From contig NZ_SMKY01000060.1 in assembly GCF_004349235.1 (NCBI RefSeq), forward strand, positions 1 to 37,907: a stretch of 37,907 bases of DNA. The letters are read 5' to 3'. Positions 7,947-15,266 of the stretch are shown piece by piece. Both the position numbers and the translations under genes were made by a program. This stretch comes from Actinomadura darangshiensis. GTDB taxonomy: Bacteria; Actinomycetota; Actinomycetes; Streptosporangiales; Streptosporangiaceae. The number at the start of each line of letters is the position of its first letter. Position 1 is the stretch's first letter. Below the pieces are notes generated by a model that was not told the DNA's origin, did no database searches, and worked only from the letters and a program-made list of their open reading frames with translations.

Positions 7947-8008
7947 GTCACGCTCGCCTGCGGCACGTTCGTCTCCTGCACAACACCCGATATGCCGAGC
8001 GAGGTCCC

Positions 8009-8107
8009 GTGGGCTCTGTCATCAAGAAGCGCCGCAAGAGGATGGCCAAGAAGAAGCACCGCAAGCTGCTGAAGAAGACGCGCATCCAGCGCCGCAACAA
8101 GAAGTGA
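8009..8107 (+). CDS. Small ribosomal subunit protein bS22 (AURKAIP1/COX24-like, 32 residues)
   Basis: A tiny, extremely basic protein beginning MGSVIKKRRKRMAKKKHR and ending RIQRRNKK. It matches the actinobacterial bS22 protein that was first seen in cryo-EM maps of the mycobacterial 30S subunit, where it sits near the decoding region (known from the family). Lys and Arg make up more than half the residues and there is no acidic residue. The GTG start at 8009 has GAGG five bases upstream. At 99 bp including the stop it is easily missed by gene callers. It keeps its conserved place between the excisionase-like HTH gene and the epimerase gene. Confidence 0.93.
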   Translation: MGSVIKKRRKRMAKKKHRKLLKKTRIQRRNKK

Positions 8108-8146
8108 TCTCGCCGGCCGTCCAGCCGTAGAGGGGTGGGGCGCACA

Positions 8147-9151
8147 GTGTCCTCCATGCCCGCCGCCGCGGCCCGTGTCGTCCTCGTCACGGGCGTGTCC
8201 CGTTTCCTGGGGGCGCGGGTCGCGAACACCCTGCAGGCCGACCCGGGCATCGAGCGGGTCATCGGGGTGGACACGGTGCCGCCGGCCGGATCGCTCGGCC
8301 GCACCGAGTTCGTCCGGGTGGACATCCGCACGCCCGGCATCGCGAAGATCATCTCGTCGGCGGCGGTGGACACGGTGGTGCACCTCAACCTGGTGACCTC
8401 CTCGTCCTTCCCGCGCGCGAAGGTGAAAGAGCTGAACGTCATCGGGACGATGCAGCTGCTGGCGGCCTGCCAGCGCTCGCCCGACATGCGCAAGCTCGTC
8501 GTCCGGTCGTCGGCCGCCGTCTACGGCTCCTCGCCGATGGACCCGGCCGTCTTCACCGAGCTCGACGAGCCGGTCGAGGCGCCGAAGTCCGGCTACGCCA
8601 AGGACGCCGTCGAGGTCGAGGGCTACGTCCGCGGCCTGATGCGGCGCCGCTCCGACCTGACCGTGTCGGTGCTGCGGTTCGCGAACTTCCTCGGCCCGGG
8701 GGTCGACTCGCCGCTCAGCCGCTACCTGCATCTGCCGGTCGTGCCGACGGTGCTCGGCTTCGACCCGCGGCTGCAGTTCGTCCACGAGGACGACGGCGTC
8801 GAGGTGCTGCGGCGGATGGCGGTCGAGGACCACCCCGGCTGCTTCAACGTCGCCGGGGACGGCGTGCTGCTGCTGTCCCAGGCGCTTCGCCGCGCCGGGC
8901 GGCCGTACCTGCCCGTCCCGTCCCCGTCGATCTCGGTGCTCGGCGACATGGGGCGCCGCTTCGCGGGCCTGTCCGGGTTCTCGCCGGAACTGCTGCGCTG
9001 GCTCACCTACGGGCGGGTCATCGACACAACCGCCCTGCAGGACGAGCTGGCATGGCGTCCGAAGTACAGCTCCGAGGCGGCGTTCGCCGACTTCGCCGCC
9101 ACCCAGGGCCTCGGCCACCGCGGACTGGCCGGGCTGCTCGGACGTGCCTGA
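8147..9151 (+). CDS. Epimerase-like short-chain dehydrogenase/reductase (atypical)
   Basis: A 334-residue extended SDR of the NAD-dependent epimerase/dehydratase group. It corresponds by position and sequence type to the gene called galE2 in M. tuberculosis (Rv0501, from memory). The N-terminus has the strand-turn VVLVTGVSRFLGARVANTL, but the usual TGxxGxxG lacks its middle Gly (Arg here). VRSSAAVYGSS near residue 124 keeps the Ser region, yet the following SGYAKDAVEVEGYV does not show a clear YxxxK. VLRFANFLGPGVDSPLSRYL and FVHEDDGVEVLRR are typical of the family. Catalysis by the normal SDR mechanism is therefore doubtful. The GTG at 8147 was chosen because AGAGGGG lies about nine bases before it; a GTG at 8135 and an ATG at 8156 are alternatives. 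The acyltransferase gene follows directly. Confidence 0.85.
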   Translation: MSSMPAAAARVVLVTGVSRFLGARVANTLQADPGIERVIGVDTVPPAGSLGRTEFVRVDIRTPGIAKIISSAAVDTVVHLNLVTSSSFPRAKVKELNVIGTMQLLAACQRSPDMRKLVVRSSAAVYGSSPMDPAVFTELDEPVEAPKSGYAKDAVEVEGYVRGLMRRRSDLTVSVLRFANFLGPGVDSPLSRYLHLPVVPTVLGFDPRLQFVHEDDGVEVLRRMAVEDHPGCFNVAGDGVLLLSQALRRAGRPYLPVPSPSISVLGDMGRRFAGLSGFSPELLRWLTYGRVIDTTALQDELAWRPKYSSEAAFADFAATQGLGHRGLAGLLGRA

Positions 9152-9167
9152 GAGGGGAGCCGTGGAG

Positions 9168-10097
9168 ATGATGAACGCGCACCAGGAGAACGGCGACGAG
9201 GGCGCACAGGTCATCCGGCTCGCCGCCGTCCGCCAGGACGGTGCCGACGAGGATCCGCCCGAGCGGAGCACGCTCGAACGCGGGCTCGCCTCCGGGCTGG
9301 CGTTCCTGCGGCGCCGGCTGGCCGGCGAGTACGAGGTCGACGAGTTCGGCTTCGACCCCGAGTTCAACTCCATGGTCCTGCTGCCGCTCGCCCGCGCGCT
9401 CTACGAGCACTGGTTCCGGGTCGAGATCGAGGGCCTGGAGAACATCCCGGAGGGCGGCGCGCTCCTCGTCGCGAACCACTCGGGCACCATCCCGCTCGAC
9501 GCGCTCATGCTGTCGGTCGCGCTGCACGACCACGCGGACCGGCAGGTCCGGCTGCTCGGCGCCGACCTCGTCTACCAGATCCCGCTGCTCGGGCACCTGT
9601 CCCGCAAGGCCGGCCACACCCTCGCCTGCAAGGAGGACGCGGCCCGGCTGCTCGCCAAGGGCGAGCTGGTCGGCGTGTTCCCCGAGGGGTTCAAGGGCGT
9701 CGGCAAGCCCTTCGCGGAGCGCTACAAGCTGCAGCGTTTCGGCCGCGGCGGCTTCGTCGGCACCGCGCTGCGCGGCGGCGTCCCGATCGTCCCGTGCGCG
9801 ATCGTCGGGGCCGAGGAGATCTACCCGAAGATCGCCGACCTGCGTCCGCTGGCGCGGCTGCTCGGCCTCCCCTACTTCCCGGTCACGCCGACGTTCCCGC
9901 TGCTCGGGCCGGCGGGGCTCGTCCCGCTGCCGTCCAAGTGGGTGATCCGGTTCGGCGAGCCGATGACGCTGGACGACTACGGCGCCGACACGGCCGACGA
10001 CCCGATGACGGTCTTCGAGATCACCGACCACGTCCGCGAGAACATCCAGCAGATGCTGTACGAGACGCTGCTCCACCGGGGCCCCGCCTTCCTCTAG
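9168..10097 (+). CDS. PlsC-like lysophospholipid/glycerolipid acyltransferase
   Basis: A 309-residue acyltransferase probably acting at the inner membrane face on lysophospholipid or another glycerolipid. It has the block I motif as VANHSGTIPLDALML with six rather than the usual four residues between His and Asp, a block III FPEGFKGVGKPF segment, and GGVPIVPCAIVGAEEIYPK. The N-terminal 60 residues are charged and have no membrane helix. The longer His-Asp spacing seems normal for the actinobacterial subfamily next to this epimerase (Rv0502-like, from memory). ATG 9168 follows AGAGGGGAGCC at good distance; a GTG at 9144 would overlap the previous gene by 8 bp. The pair looks translationally linked to the epimerase gene. 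Confidence 0.87.
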   Translation: MMNAHQENGDEGAQVIRLAAVRQDGADEDPPERSTLERGLASGLAFLRRRLAGEYEVDEFGFDPEFNSMVLLPLARALYEHWFRVEIEGLENIPEGGALLVANHSGTIPLDALMLSVALHDHADRQVRLLGADLVYQIPLLGHLSRKAGHTLACKEDAARLLAKGELVGVFPEGFKGVGKPFAERYKLQRFGRGGFVGTALRGGVPIVPCAIVGAEEIYPKIADLRPLARLLGLPYFPVTPTFPLLGPAGLVPLPSKWVIRFGEPMTLDDYGADTADDPMTVFEITDHVRENIQQMLYETLLHRGPAFL

Positions 10098-10160
10098 CGG
10101 AGCGGTTCGAGTAGCGCAGCGGTTCCAGCGGCATGATCGCCGCCGCCCTAGAGTGAGCGG

Positions 10161-11351
10161 ATGCCGCCGCTCCGAAGCCGCATGGCCGCCCGCGACCTGG
10201 GTGAACCGCACCGCGTCTCCAGCCCGCTTGAGCTCCTGTTCGACCTGACGTTCGTCGCCGCGGTGTCGCAGGTCGCCGGGCGCCTCGCCCACGCCACCGA
10301 AGAGGCGCACCTCGGCGACTCCGTCGCGCCGTTCTTCATGGTGTTCTTCGCGATCTGGTGGGCGTGGATGAACTTCACGTGGTTCGCGTCCGCCTACGAC
10401 ACCGACGACGTCCTGTACCGCGTCATGACGTTCGTGCAGATGGCGGGCGTTCTCGTCCTCGCGGCCGGGGTGCCGGACGCGTTCGACGGCGACTTCACCA
10501 CCGTCACCATCGGCTACCTCGTCATGCGCGTCGGCCTCGTCAGCCTGTGGGTGCGGGCCGCCATCGCGCATCCCGCCGGACGCGCCACGGCGCTGCGGTA
10601 CGCGGCGGGCCTGTCGATCGTCCAGGTGTTCTGGGTGTCGCGGCTCGCCCTCCCCGACGGCGGCCCGATGTGGCTGTTCTTCGTCTGCGCCGCCCTTGAC
10701 CTGTCCGTCCCGCTGATCGCGGAGCGGCCCGGCATGACGACGTGGCACCCGCACCACATCGCCGAACGGTACGGGCTGTTCACGATCATCCTGCTGGGGG
10801 AGAGCGTCCTCGCCGCGACGAACGCCGTCCAGGACTCGGTCGAGCACGGGGTGAGCGGCAAGCTGATCACCATCGCCCTCGCCGGGCTCGCCATCCTGTT
10901 CGCGCTCTGGTGGGTCTACTTCTCCGAGCCCGCCGGCGAAGGGCTGGAGGCGCGCCGCGACAGGTCGTTCATCTGGGGCTACGGCCACTACTTCATCTTC
11001 GCCGCGCTCGCCGCCATCGGCGCCGGCCTGGAAACGGCGGTCGCGTCGGCGGGCGAGCACATCGAGGCGAGCACGCGGACGGTGGTCGCCGCCGTCGCCG
11101 TCCCGGTCGCCGTCGTCCTCGTGCTGCTGTGGGCGCTGCACGCCCAGATGCGCCGCACGAACGTCCGTCCGGCGCTCATCTTCGCCGCGGCCGCCCTGGT
11201 CCTGCTCACGATCCTCGCCGCGCCCGGCATCGGCGTGGCCGCGAGCCTCATCGCCATCGCCGTCCTCCTGGCCCTCCTCATCGCCACGACCCTGACCCCG
11301 CCTCTCACAGCGCGGCCGTCTTCCGAAAATGCCGCTGAGAGACCACGCTGA
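10161..11351 (+). CDS. Low-temperature-requirement A (LtrA) family membrane protein
   Basis: A 396-residue polytopic membrane protein. The family signature near the start is VSSPLELLFDLTFVAAVSQVA, followed by MVFFAIWWAWMNFTWFASAYDTDDVLYR and later HIAERYGLFTIILLGESVLA, all hallmarks of LtrA proteins. About eleven hydrophobic helices can be seen. The molecular role of LtrA is not established; the name comes from a cold-sensitive Listeria mutant. ATG 10161 was kept; an in-frame ATG at 10182 is possible and upstream ribosome-site support is weak for both. It starts the accessory region that breaks the conserved gene block between acyltransferase and HAD phosphatase. Confidence 0.9.
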   Translation: MPPLRSRMAARDLGEPHRVSSPLELLFDLTFVAAVSQVAGRLAHATEEAHLGDSVAPFFMVFFAIWWAWMNFTWFASAYDTDDVLYRVMTFVQMAGVLVLAAGVPDAFDGDFTTVTIGYLVMRVGLVSLWVRAAIAHPAGRATALRYAAGLSIVQVFWVSRLALPDGGPMWLFFVCAALDLSVPLIAERPGMTTWHPHHIAERYGLFTIILLGESVLAATNAVQDSVEHGVSGKLITIALAGLAILFALWWVYFSEPAGEGLEARRDRSFIWGYGHYFIFAALAAIGAGLETAVASAGEHIEASTRTVVAAVAVPVAVVLVLLWALHAQMRRTNVRPALIFAAAALVLLTILAAPGIGVAASLIAIAVLLALLIATTLTPPLTARPSSENAAERPR

Positions 11352-11355
11352 ACCG

Positions 11356-11913
11356 ATGGAGGCGACCTTCGCGGAGGACCACATCTGCTTCCAGGACTAC
11401 GGTTTCCGCGGCGCCACGGTGCACCCCATCGGGATGGTCACGCCCGCACGGATCCGGGACGCCGACTGGAAGGCCATCGACCCCGAGATCCGGACCACGC
11501 GTGGCGAGACGTTGTTCGTCCCCCGGCGCCAGAAGCCCGAGTTGGAGGAGTTCTGCCACCGGCACGGGATCGCCAGGGCATCCCGCTACGACGCCTGGGG
11601 CGACCTGCTGGAACCGTTCCTCGACACCCGGCTCGGGCCCGAATGCGAACGCGCGACTCTCGGCCGCTTGCACGAGGCCGGTTTCCCTCCAGCGGAGGTC
11701 GCCGGGATCCGGCGGCGTCTCACCCCGCTGATGCACGCCTACAACTTCGATGCCATGGTCTGGGAGTGGGCGTATCTGGGCCTGCGCGACCTCCTCAACG
11801 CCGCCAACGCGCCCATCGTCGCCCCCGCCCTGCAAGACGCACTCGGTGACCCCGCGACGTTCTACACCTGGACCATGCGAATAGCCGACGGCACCGCCCC
11901 TGCGGCGACGTGA
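11356..11913 (+). CDS. Hypothetical soluble protein, 185 residues
   Basis: Unrecognised protein with acceptable G/C-ending codon use, 4 bp after the LtrA gene and probably co-transcribed with it. No membrane segment or signal peptide is seen. It looks alpha-helical: RRQKPELEEFCHRHGIARASRYDAWGDLLEPFLDT, then an LHEAGFPPAEVAGIRRRLTPLM stretch, then MVWEWAYLGLRDLLNAANA. The ATG at 11356 was chosen; an ATG at 11329 lies inside the LtrA gene. It reads like a member of a family scattered in Streptomyces and related genera without known function. Confidence 0.7.
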   Translation: MEATFAEDHICFQDYGFRGATVHPIGMVTPARIRDADWKAIDPEIRTTRGETLFVPRRQKPELEEFCHRHGIARASRYDAWGDLLEPFLDTRLGPECERATLGRLHEAGFPPAEVAGIRRRLTPLMHAYNFDAMVWEWAYLGLRDLLNAANAPIVAPALQDALGDPATFYTWTMRIADGTAPAAT

Positions 11914-12201
11914 TTGCCGGAACCGGCCATTGGCGGAAGGTTTCGGGCGTGGTCTGGGGTGGTACGGAGCCGCCGTTACGGATAGCGGACGCGTGTGACC
12001 TGGGAGTAGTGGCGCGAGGTGGCACGATCGTCCCCGATCCCGTCTCGATCGTCCCATGCCGGCTACCTGATGGTGGTTGCGGGACGAGGGTGTTTTCTGC
12101 AAGATCAGGATTGGTCCGCGCGGCCGGGAAGGCGCGCCGCGCGGCGGGACCTGCTTCACCTCATCGTGTCCGGTCAGCGGATGCCAGGACTGGAGTAACC
12201 C

Positions 12202-13092
12202 TTGCCGGAGGCCGTTTCGCCCGCGGACGGAAGACGAGAGCGACAGGAACAGTTCGCCAGGGAGCTGCGGTGCCTGCGCGCCGCGGCGGGCAACCCCTCG
12301 TTCCGGGCGATGGCCGCCGAGTCGGGCACGGTCAGCCATACGACGCTGCACGACGCGGCGAAGGGCAACCGCTTCCCGAGCTGGCCGACGACCAAGGCGT
12401 TCGTCGAGGTGTGCGGCGGCGACGTCGACGACTGGAGGGCGCAGTGGTCGGAGGCGTCCGGTGCCGGTGAGGCCGAGCGTGCGGCGGAGCAGGCCGAGCC
12501 CGGGCCCGCCAAGCCCGCGCAGTCCGTCGACGACGGCGGCGAAGACACCATCGAGATGCCCAGCGCCACCGACGGTTCCGCCCGGAGGCGGCCGCGAACG
12601 TACATCGTGGCGGGCGCGCTCTGCGGGGGCCTGCTGATCGCCGGCGGATCCGCCTGGTACCTGCGGGACGGTCAGGACGAAGATCCGGGGGCGCGCGTCG
12701 CCGAGGTCGGGGAGTCGCCGCCCGCGGTGCCTCTCATCAGTGGCGACAGAAGTGTCTTCGTCGCCGACGTCACCATTCCCGACGGCACGGCGGTCAAGGT
12801 CGGCCAGCGGTTCGTGAAAACGTGGGAGGTTCGGAATGCCGGGTCCGTCGCCTGGCACGACCGATACCTGCAAAGGGCCGACCTGCCCGCCGATAACGGG
12901 ACCTGCCTGACTCCTGGAAAGGTCCGCGTTCCCGACACCGCGGCAGGGCGGCACGTCCGTATCAGCGTGCACGTCATGGCGCCGAGCCGTCCCGGGTCGT
13001 GCTGGGTCGGCTGGAAGATGGTGGACGGACGCGGACAGCAGTTCCTGCCAGGCGCCAGACCCATCTACTTCGTTGTCAACGTCGTCAAGTAG
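12202..13092 (+). CDS. Transmembrane HTH protein with NBR1-type Ig-like outer domain
   Basis: A 296-residue protein with three parts. Residues 1-80 form an actinobacterial XRE-like helix-turn-helix (FARELRCLRAAAGNPSFRAMA, SHTTLHDAAKGNRFPSW, then the typical VCGGDVDDWRAQW). An acidic linker leads to one membrane helix at about 133-154. Residues 185-296 are an Ig-like domain of the NBR1/FW type: FVKTWEVRNAGSVAWHDR, GRHVRISVHVMAPSRPGSCWVGWKM, ending in YFVVNVV. So DNA-binding would face the cytoplasm and the Ig domain the outside, as in a one-component membrane sensor; this is inference. The start is a TTG with GGAG six bases upstream. Two secreted cysteine proteins follow on the same strand and might be targets or ligands. 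Confidence 0.8.
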   Translation: MPEAVSPADGRRERQEQFARELRCLRAAAGNPSFRAMAAESGTVSHTTLHDAAKGNRFPSWPTTKAFVEVCGGDVDDWRAQWSEASGAGEAERAAEQAEPGPAKPAQSVDDGGEDTIEMPSATDGSARRRPRTYIVAGALCGGLLIAGGSAWYLRDGQDEDPGARVAEVGESPPAVPLISGDRSVFVADVTIPDGTAVKVGQRFVKTWEVRNAGSVAWHDRYLQRADLPADNGTCLTPGKVRVPDTAAGRHVRISVHVMAPSRPGSCWVGWKMVDGRGQQFLPGARPIYFVVNVVK

Positions 13093-13245
13093 CTGCCGGA
13101 CGCGCGCCTGTGCGCTGCGGACTCTCCGTCCGGGGTGTCAGACGATGTCATAGCTTGTCAGGCACCGTTCCGGACACCGGCGACCCGATGCCAGGCTTGC
13201 GCCGTCCGCGCTGGGCGGACCTGCCTGAGGGAGAAGGGTCGACAC

Positions 13246-13656
13246 ATGAAGGTTGCGAAGACGGCGCTGGCCGGGCTTCTCGCCGTCCCCGCTGTCGTGG
13301 GGGTCCCGGCCGTCGCGCACGCCGAATCCGCTCCGGGGTGTTCCAGCACCGTGCAGATCGGCAGCACCGCGCACATCAATTCGGGCGGCCAGACGTTCGC
13401 CTCGGTGAAGCAGTTCAAGGGGTGCGGAAAGAACTGGGCCTACGTGTACGTCTGGGAGGGCTACCGGAACTCGCACAGTTCCTGGAACGCGTGCGCCGCG
13501 GTCGGCGACAACAGCACCCATTCGCTGGAAGGCACCCAGTGCCGGACGAAGAAGGCCGCGGTCTGGTCGCTCGGCACCGGCACCCTCGCCCACTGCACGC
13601 AGGCGATCGGCTGGATTCCCGACGGTGCGTCCGCCAAGACCAGCGAACGCTGCTGA
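13246..13656 (+). CDS. Secreted six-cysteine protein of unknown function
   Basis: A 136-residue precursor with a clear Sec signal peptide: basic MKVAKT, a hydrophobic core, and an AHA cleavage site after residue 26. The mature chain of about 110 residues carries six Cys, enough for three disulfides, with many Ser, Gly, Thr and aromatic residues and no membrane helix. Motifs such as KNWAYVYVWEGYRNSHSSWNACAA suggest a compact beta-rich fold. ATG 13246 is preceded by a strong GAGGGAGAAGGG site; the reading frame extends further upstream but without signal-peptide logic. The next secreted gene starts 14 bp after the stop, so both probably share one mRNA. Family not recognised; SapA-like spore-surface, toxin or matrix roles are all open. 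Confidence 0.8.
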   Translation: MKVAKTALAGLLAVPAVVGVPAVAHAESAPGCSSTVQIGSTAHINSGGQTFASVKQFKGCGKNWAYVYVWEGYRNSHSSWNACAAVGDNSTHSLEGTQCRTKKAAVWSLGTGTLAHCTQAIGWIPDGASAKTSERC

Positions 13657-13670
13657 GGAAGGCGGGCACC

Positions 13671-14120
13671 ATGAGTCTTCGCAAGCGCATCGCGGCGGCG
13701 GCCACCACGTTCGCCGTCGGCGTGGGAATCACCCTGGCCCTGACGCCCGCGGCACACGCGGGCGGCTACGGCTGCTCCGGCTCCCTCATCGACACCTACG
13801 CGGTGAAGTCGCCGGTGAACACGCTCAGCCACGTGTACCTGTACTACAACTCCAGCACCGGCTACAACTGCGCGGTCAACGTCAAGACGGCGTACTACTC
13901 GCAGTTCAAGCACGAGATCAGCATGTACATGTACAACTCGACGCTGACCGAGGACAACGTCCACTGGGGCGTCAACGTCGACCAGGACAACGGCAAGTAC
14001 TGGCAGTACGCCGGCCCGGTGAAGGTGAAGGGCCGCGGGATGTGCATCTCCTTCGTCGCGGAGACGTACTACTACGACGAGCACGCCCACCTGTACAAGG
14101 CCGCCCAGCACTGCGGCTGA
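13671..14120 (+). CDS. Secreted four-cysteine protein of unknown function
   Basis: A 149-residue precursor with a Sec signal peptide (MSLRKRI, hydrophobic core, AHA cleavage after residue 30). The mature part of about 119 residues has four Cys and is unusually rich in Tyr and Asn (HVYLYYNSSTGYNCAVNV, AETYYYDEHAHLYK), which suggests a beta-sandwich surface protein. It resembles small secreted actinomycete proteins that include spore-associated protein A-like sequences, but this is only an impression. The GAGGAAGGCGGG site directly precedes the ATG, 14 bp after the previous secreted gene. A strong terminator lies 20 bp downstream, closing the two-gene unit. Confidence 0.8.
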   Translation: MSLRKRIAAAATTFAVGVGITLALTPAAHAGGYGCSGSLIDTYAVKSPVNTLSHVYLYYNSSTGYNCAVNVKTAYYSQFKHEISMYMYNSTLTEDNVHWGVNVDQDNGKYWQYAGPVKVKGRGMCISFVAETYYYDEHAHLYKAAQHCG

Positions 14121-14140
14121 CGGCCGAGACGCGGGGGTGG

Positions 14141-14174
14141 GGCCCCGGTCGCCCTCCGGCGGCCGGGGCCTTTC
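14141..14174 (+). terminator. Terminator after the secreted-protein pair
   Basis: GGCCCCGG (14141-14148) pairs perfectly with CCGGGGCC (14163-14170) and is followed by TTTC. It lies 20 bp after the second secreted gene and is the best intrinsic terminator in the window's left half. Confidence 0.75.
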
Positions 14175-14191
14175 GCGTGGTTACTGCCCCA

Positions 14192-14266
14192 TGCGTGAAA
14201 CCGGGGTGCGTGAAACCGGGGTGCGTGAGACCGGGGTGTGCGAAACCGGGGTGTGTGAAACCGGGC
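14192..14266. repeat. Five tandem copies of a 15-bp repeat
   Basis: Units read TGCGTGAAACCGGGG, an identical second copy, then TGCGTGAGACCGGGG, TGTGCGAAACCGGGG and TGTGTGAAACCGGGC, followed by a partial TGAAACCG. The period of 15 bp would be five codons, but no gene uses it convincingly. It fills the gap between the terminator of the secreted pair and the ABC transporter gene, so it may form part of the latter's promoter region. Confidence 0.9.
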
Positions 14267-14306
14267 TGAAACCGCGTTGAAGGCGACCGGCCCCAAGGTT
14301 CGTGGC

Positions 14307-15266
14307 ATGGACATTGAGGCGAGGCAGACGGCCATTCAGGTGACCGGGCTGCGAAAGGCGTTCGGGGAGAAGGTCGTCCTCGATGGAATCGACATCGAGG
14401 TGACGCGCGGGACGGTGTTCTCGCTGCTCGGGCCGAACGGGGCGGGGAAGACGACGGCGGTCCGGATCCTGTCCACGCTGATCCCCGCGGACGGCGGCCG
14501 GGTGAGCGTCGCCGGACGGGACCTCGCGAAGGACCCCGACGGAGTGCGCAGGGCGATCGGCGTCACGGGCCAGTACTCGGCGGTGGACGGGCTGCTGACC
14601 GGCCGGGAGAACCTGATCCTGATGGCGGACCTGCACCGGCTGGGCAAGGCCACCGGGCGGAGGGCCGCCGACGACCTGCTGGAGCGGTTCGACCTCGCGG
14701 AGGCGGCGAACAAGACGGCCCTCACCTACTCGGGCGGCATGCGGCGGCGCCTCGACATCGCGATGACGCTGATCGGGGACCCGCAGATCATCTTCCTCGA
14801 CGAGCCGACGACCGGCCTCGACCCGCGCAGCCGGCGCACCATGTGGGAGACCATCCGCGGCCTGGTCAGGGGCGGCGTCACGATCTTCCTGACCACCCAG
14901 TACCTGGACGAGGCGGACCACCTCGCCGACCGGATCGCGGTCCTGGACGGCGGCCGGCTGGTCGCGCAGGGCACGTCGGACGAGCTGAAGCGGCTGGTCC
15001 CCGGCGGGCACGTCCGGCTGCGGTTCGACGACCCGGCGGCGCTCGACGCGGCGGCGCGGACGCTCGGCGCCCAGACCCGCGACGACGACGCGCTCGCGCT
15101 GCAGGTGCCGAGCGACGGCGGCGTCCGGTCGCTGCGGGCCCTGCTCGGCCGGCTGGAGGACGCGTCGATCGAGGTCGGCGAGCTCTCCGTGCACACCCCC
15201 GACCTGGACGACGTCTTCCTGGCCCTCACCGGCCGGCCCGAGAACGAGAAGGTGGCCTCCCGATGA
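14307..15266 (+). CDS. ABC exporter ATP-binding subunit (DrrA/daunorubicin-resistance type)
   Basis: A 319-residue ATPase that would power the membrane partner encoded next, exporting a drug, lipid or peptide. Motifs: Walker A LLGPNGAGKTTAVRIL near residue 41, Q-loop GVTGQYSAVDGLLTGREN, signature YSGGMRRRLDIAMTL, Walker B QIIFLDEPTTGLDPRSRR, and FLTTQYLDEADHLADRIAVLDGG, where the switch His is replaced by Gln as is common in DrrA-type proteins. The C-terminal 80 residues match the DUF4162 tail. ATG 14307 was chosen; the frame extends to a TTG at 14277 that overlaps the repeat. The permease ATG overlaps the stop by 4 bp. No biosynthetic gene cluster is visible beside it, so the substrate is unknown. 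Confidence 0.93.
   Translation: MDIEARQTAIQVTGLRKAFGEKVVLDGIDIEVTRGTVFSLLGPNGAGKTTAVRILSTLIPADGGRVSVAGRDLAKDPDGVRRAIGVTGQYSAVDGLLTGRENLILMADLHRLGKATGRRAADDLLERFDLAEAANKTALTYSGGMRRRLDIAMTLIGDPQIIFLDEPTTGLDPRSRRTMWETIRGLVRGGVTIFLTTQYLDEADHLADRIAVLDGGRLVAQGTSDELKRLVPGGHVRLRFDDPAALDAAARTLGAQTRDDDALALQVPSDGGVRSLRALLGRLEDASIEVGELSVHTPDLDDVFLALTGRPENEKVASR

Larger units (their letters stand above)
7638..8008. other. 371-bp intergenic region before bS22
   Basis: It holds the hairpin at 7646-7664 and a candidate promoter at 7919-7946. The rest is GC-rich without a supportable gene; ORFs here use codons poorly and have no family features. The long leader before so small a ribosomal protein gene may carry further control signals, but none could be recognised. 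Confidence 0.45.

Noticed and set aside
10098..10160. tRNA-like GGTTCGAGT sequence
   Set aside because: The surrounding bases do not form an acceptor stem or anticodon arm and the gap is only 63 bp.
14192..14266. CRISPR array
   Set aside because: The 15-bp units are contiguous without spacers and are far shorter than CRISPR repeats; no cas genes are near.
14192..14269. Pentapeptide-repeat protein (CVKPG units) read through the 15-bp repeat
   Set aside because: The frame has no start or upstream coding signal of its own and overlaps the secreted gene and its terminator in another frame.
14275..14280. BldN-type -10 (CGTTGA) before the ABC exporter
   Set aside because: No CGTAAC-like -35 lies 16 bp upstream, so a BldN promoter is not supported.
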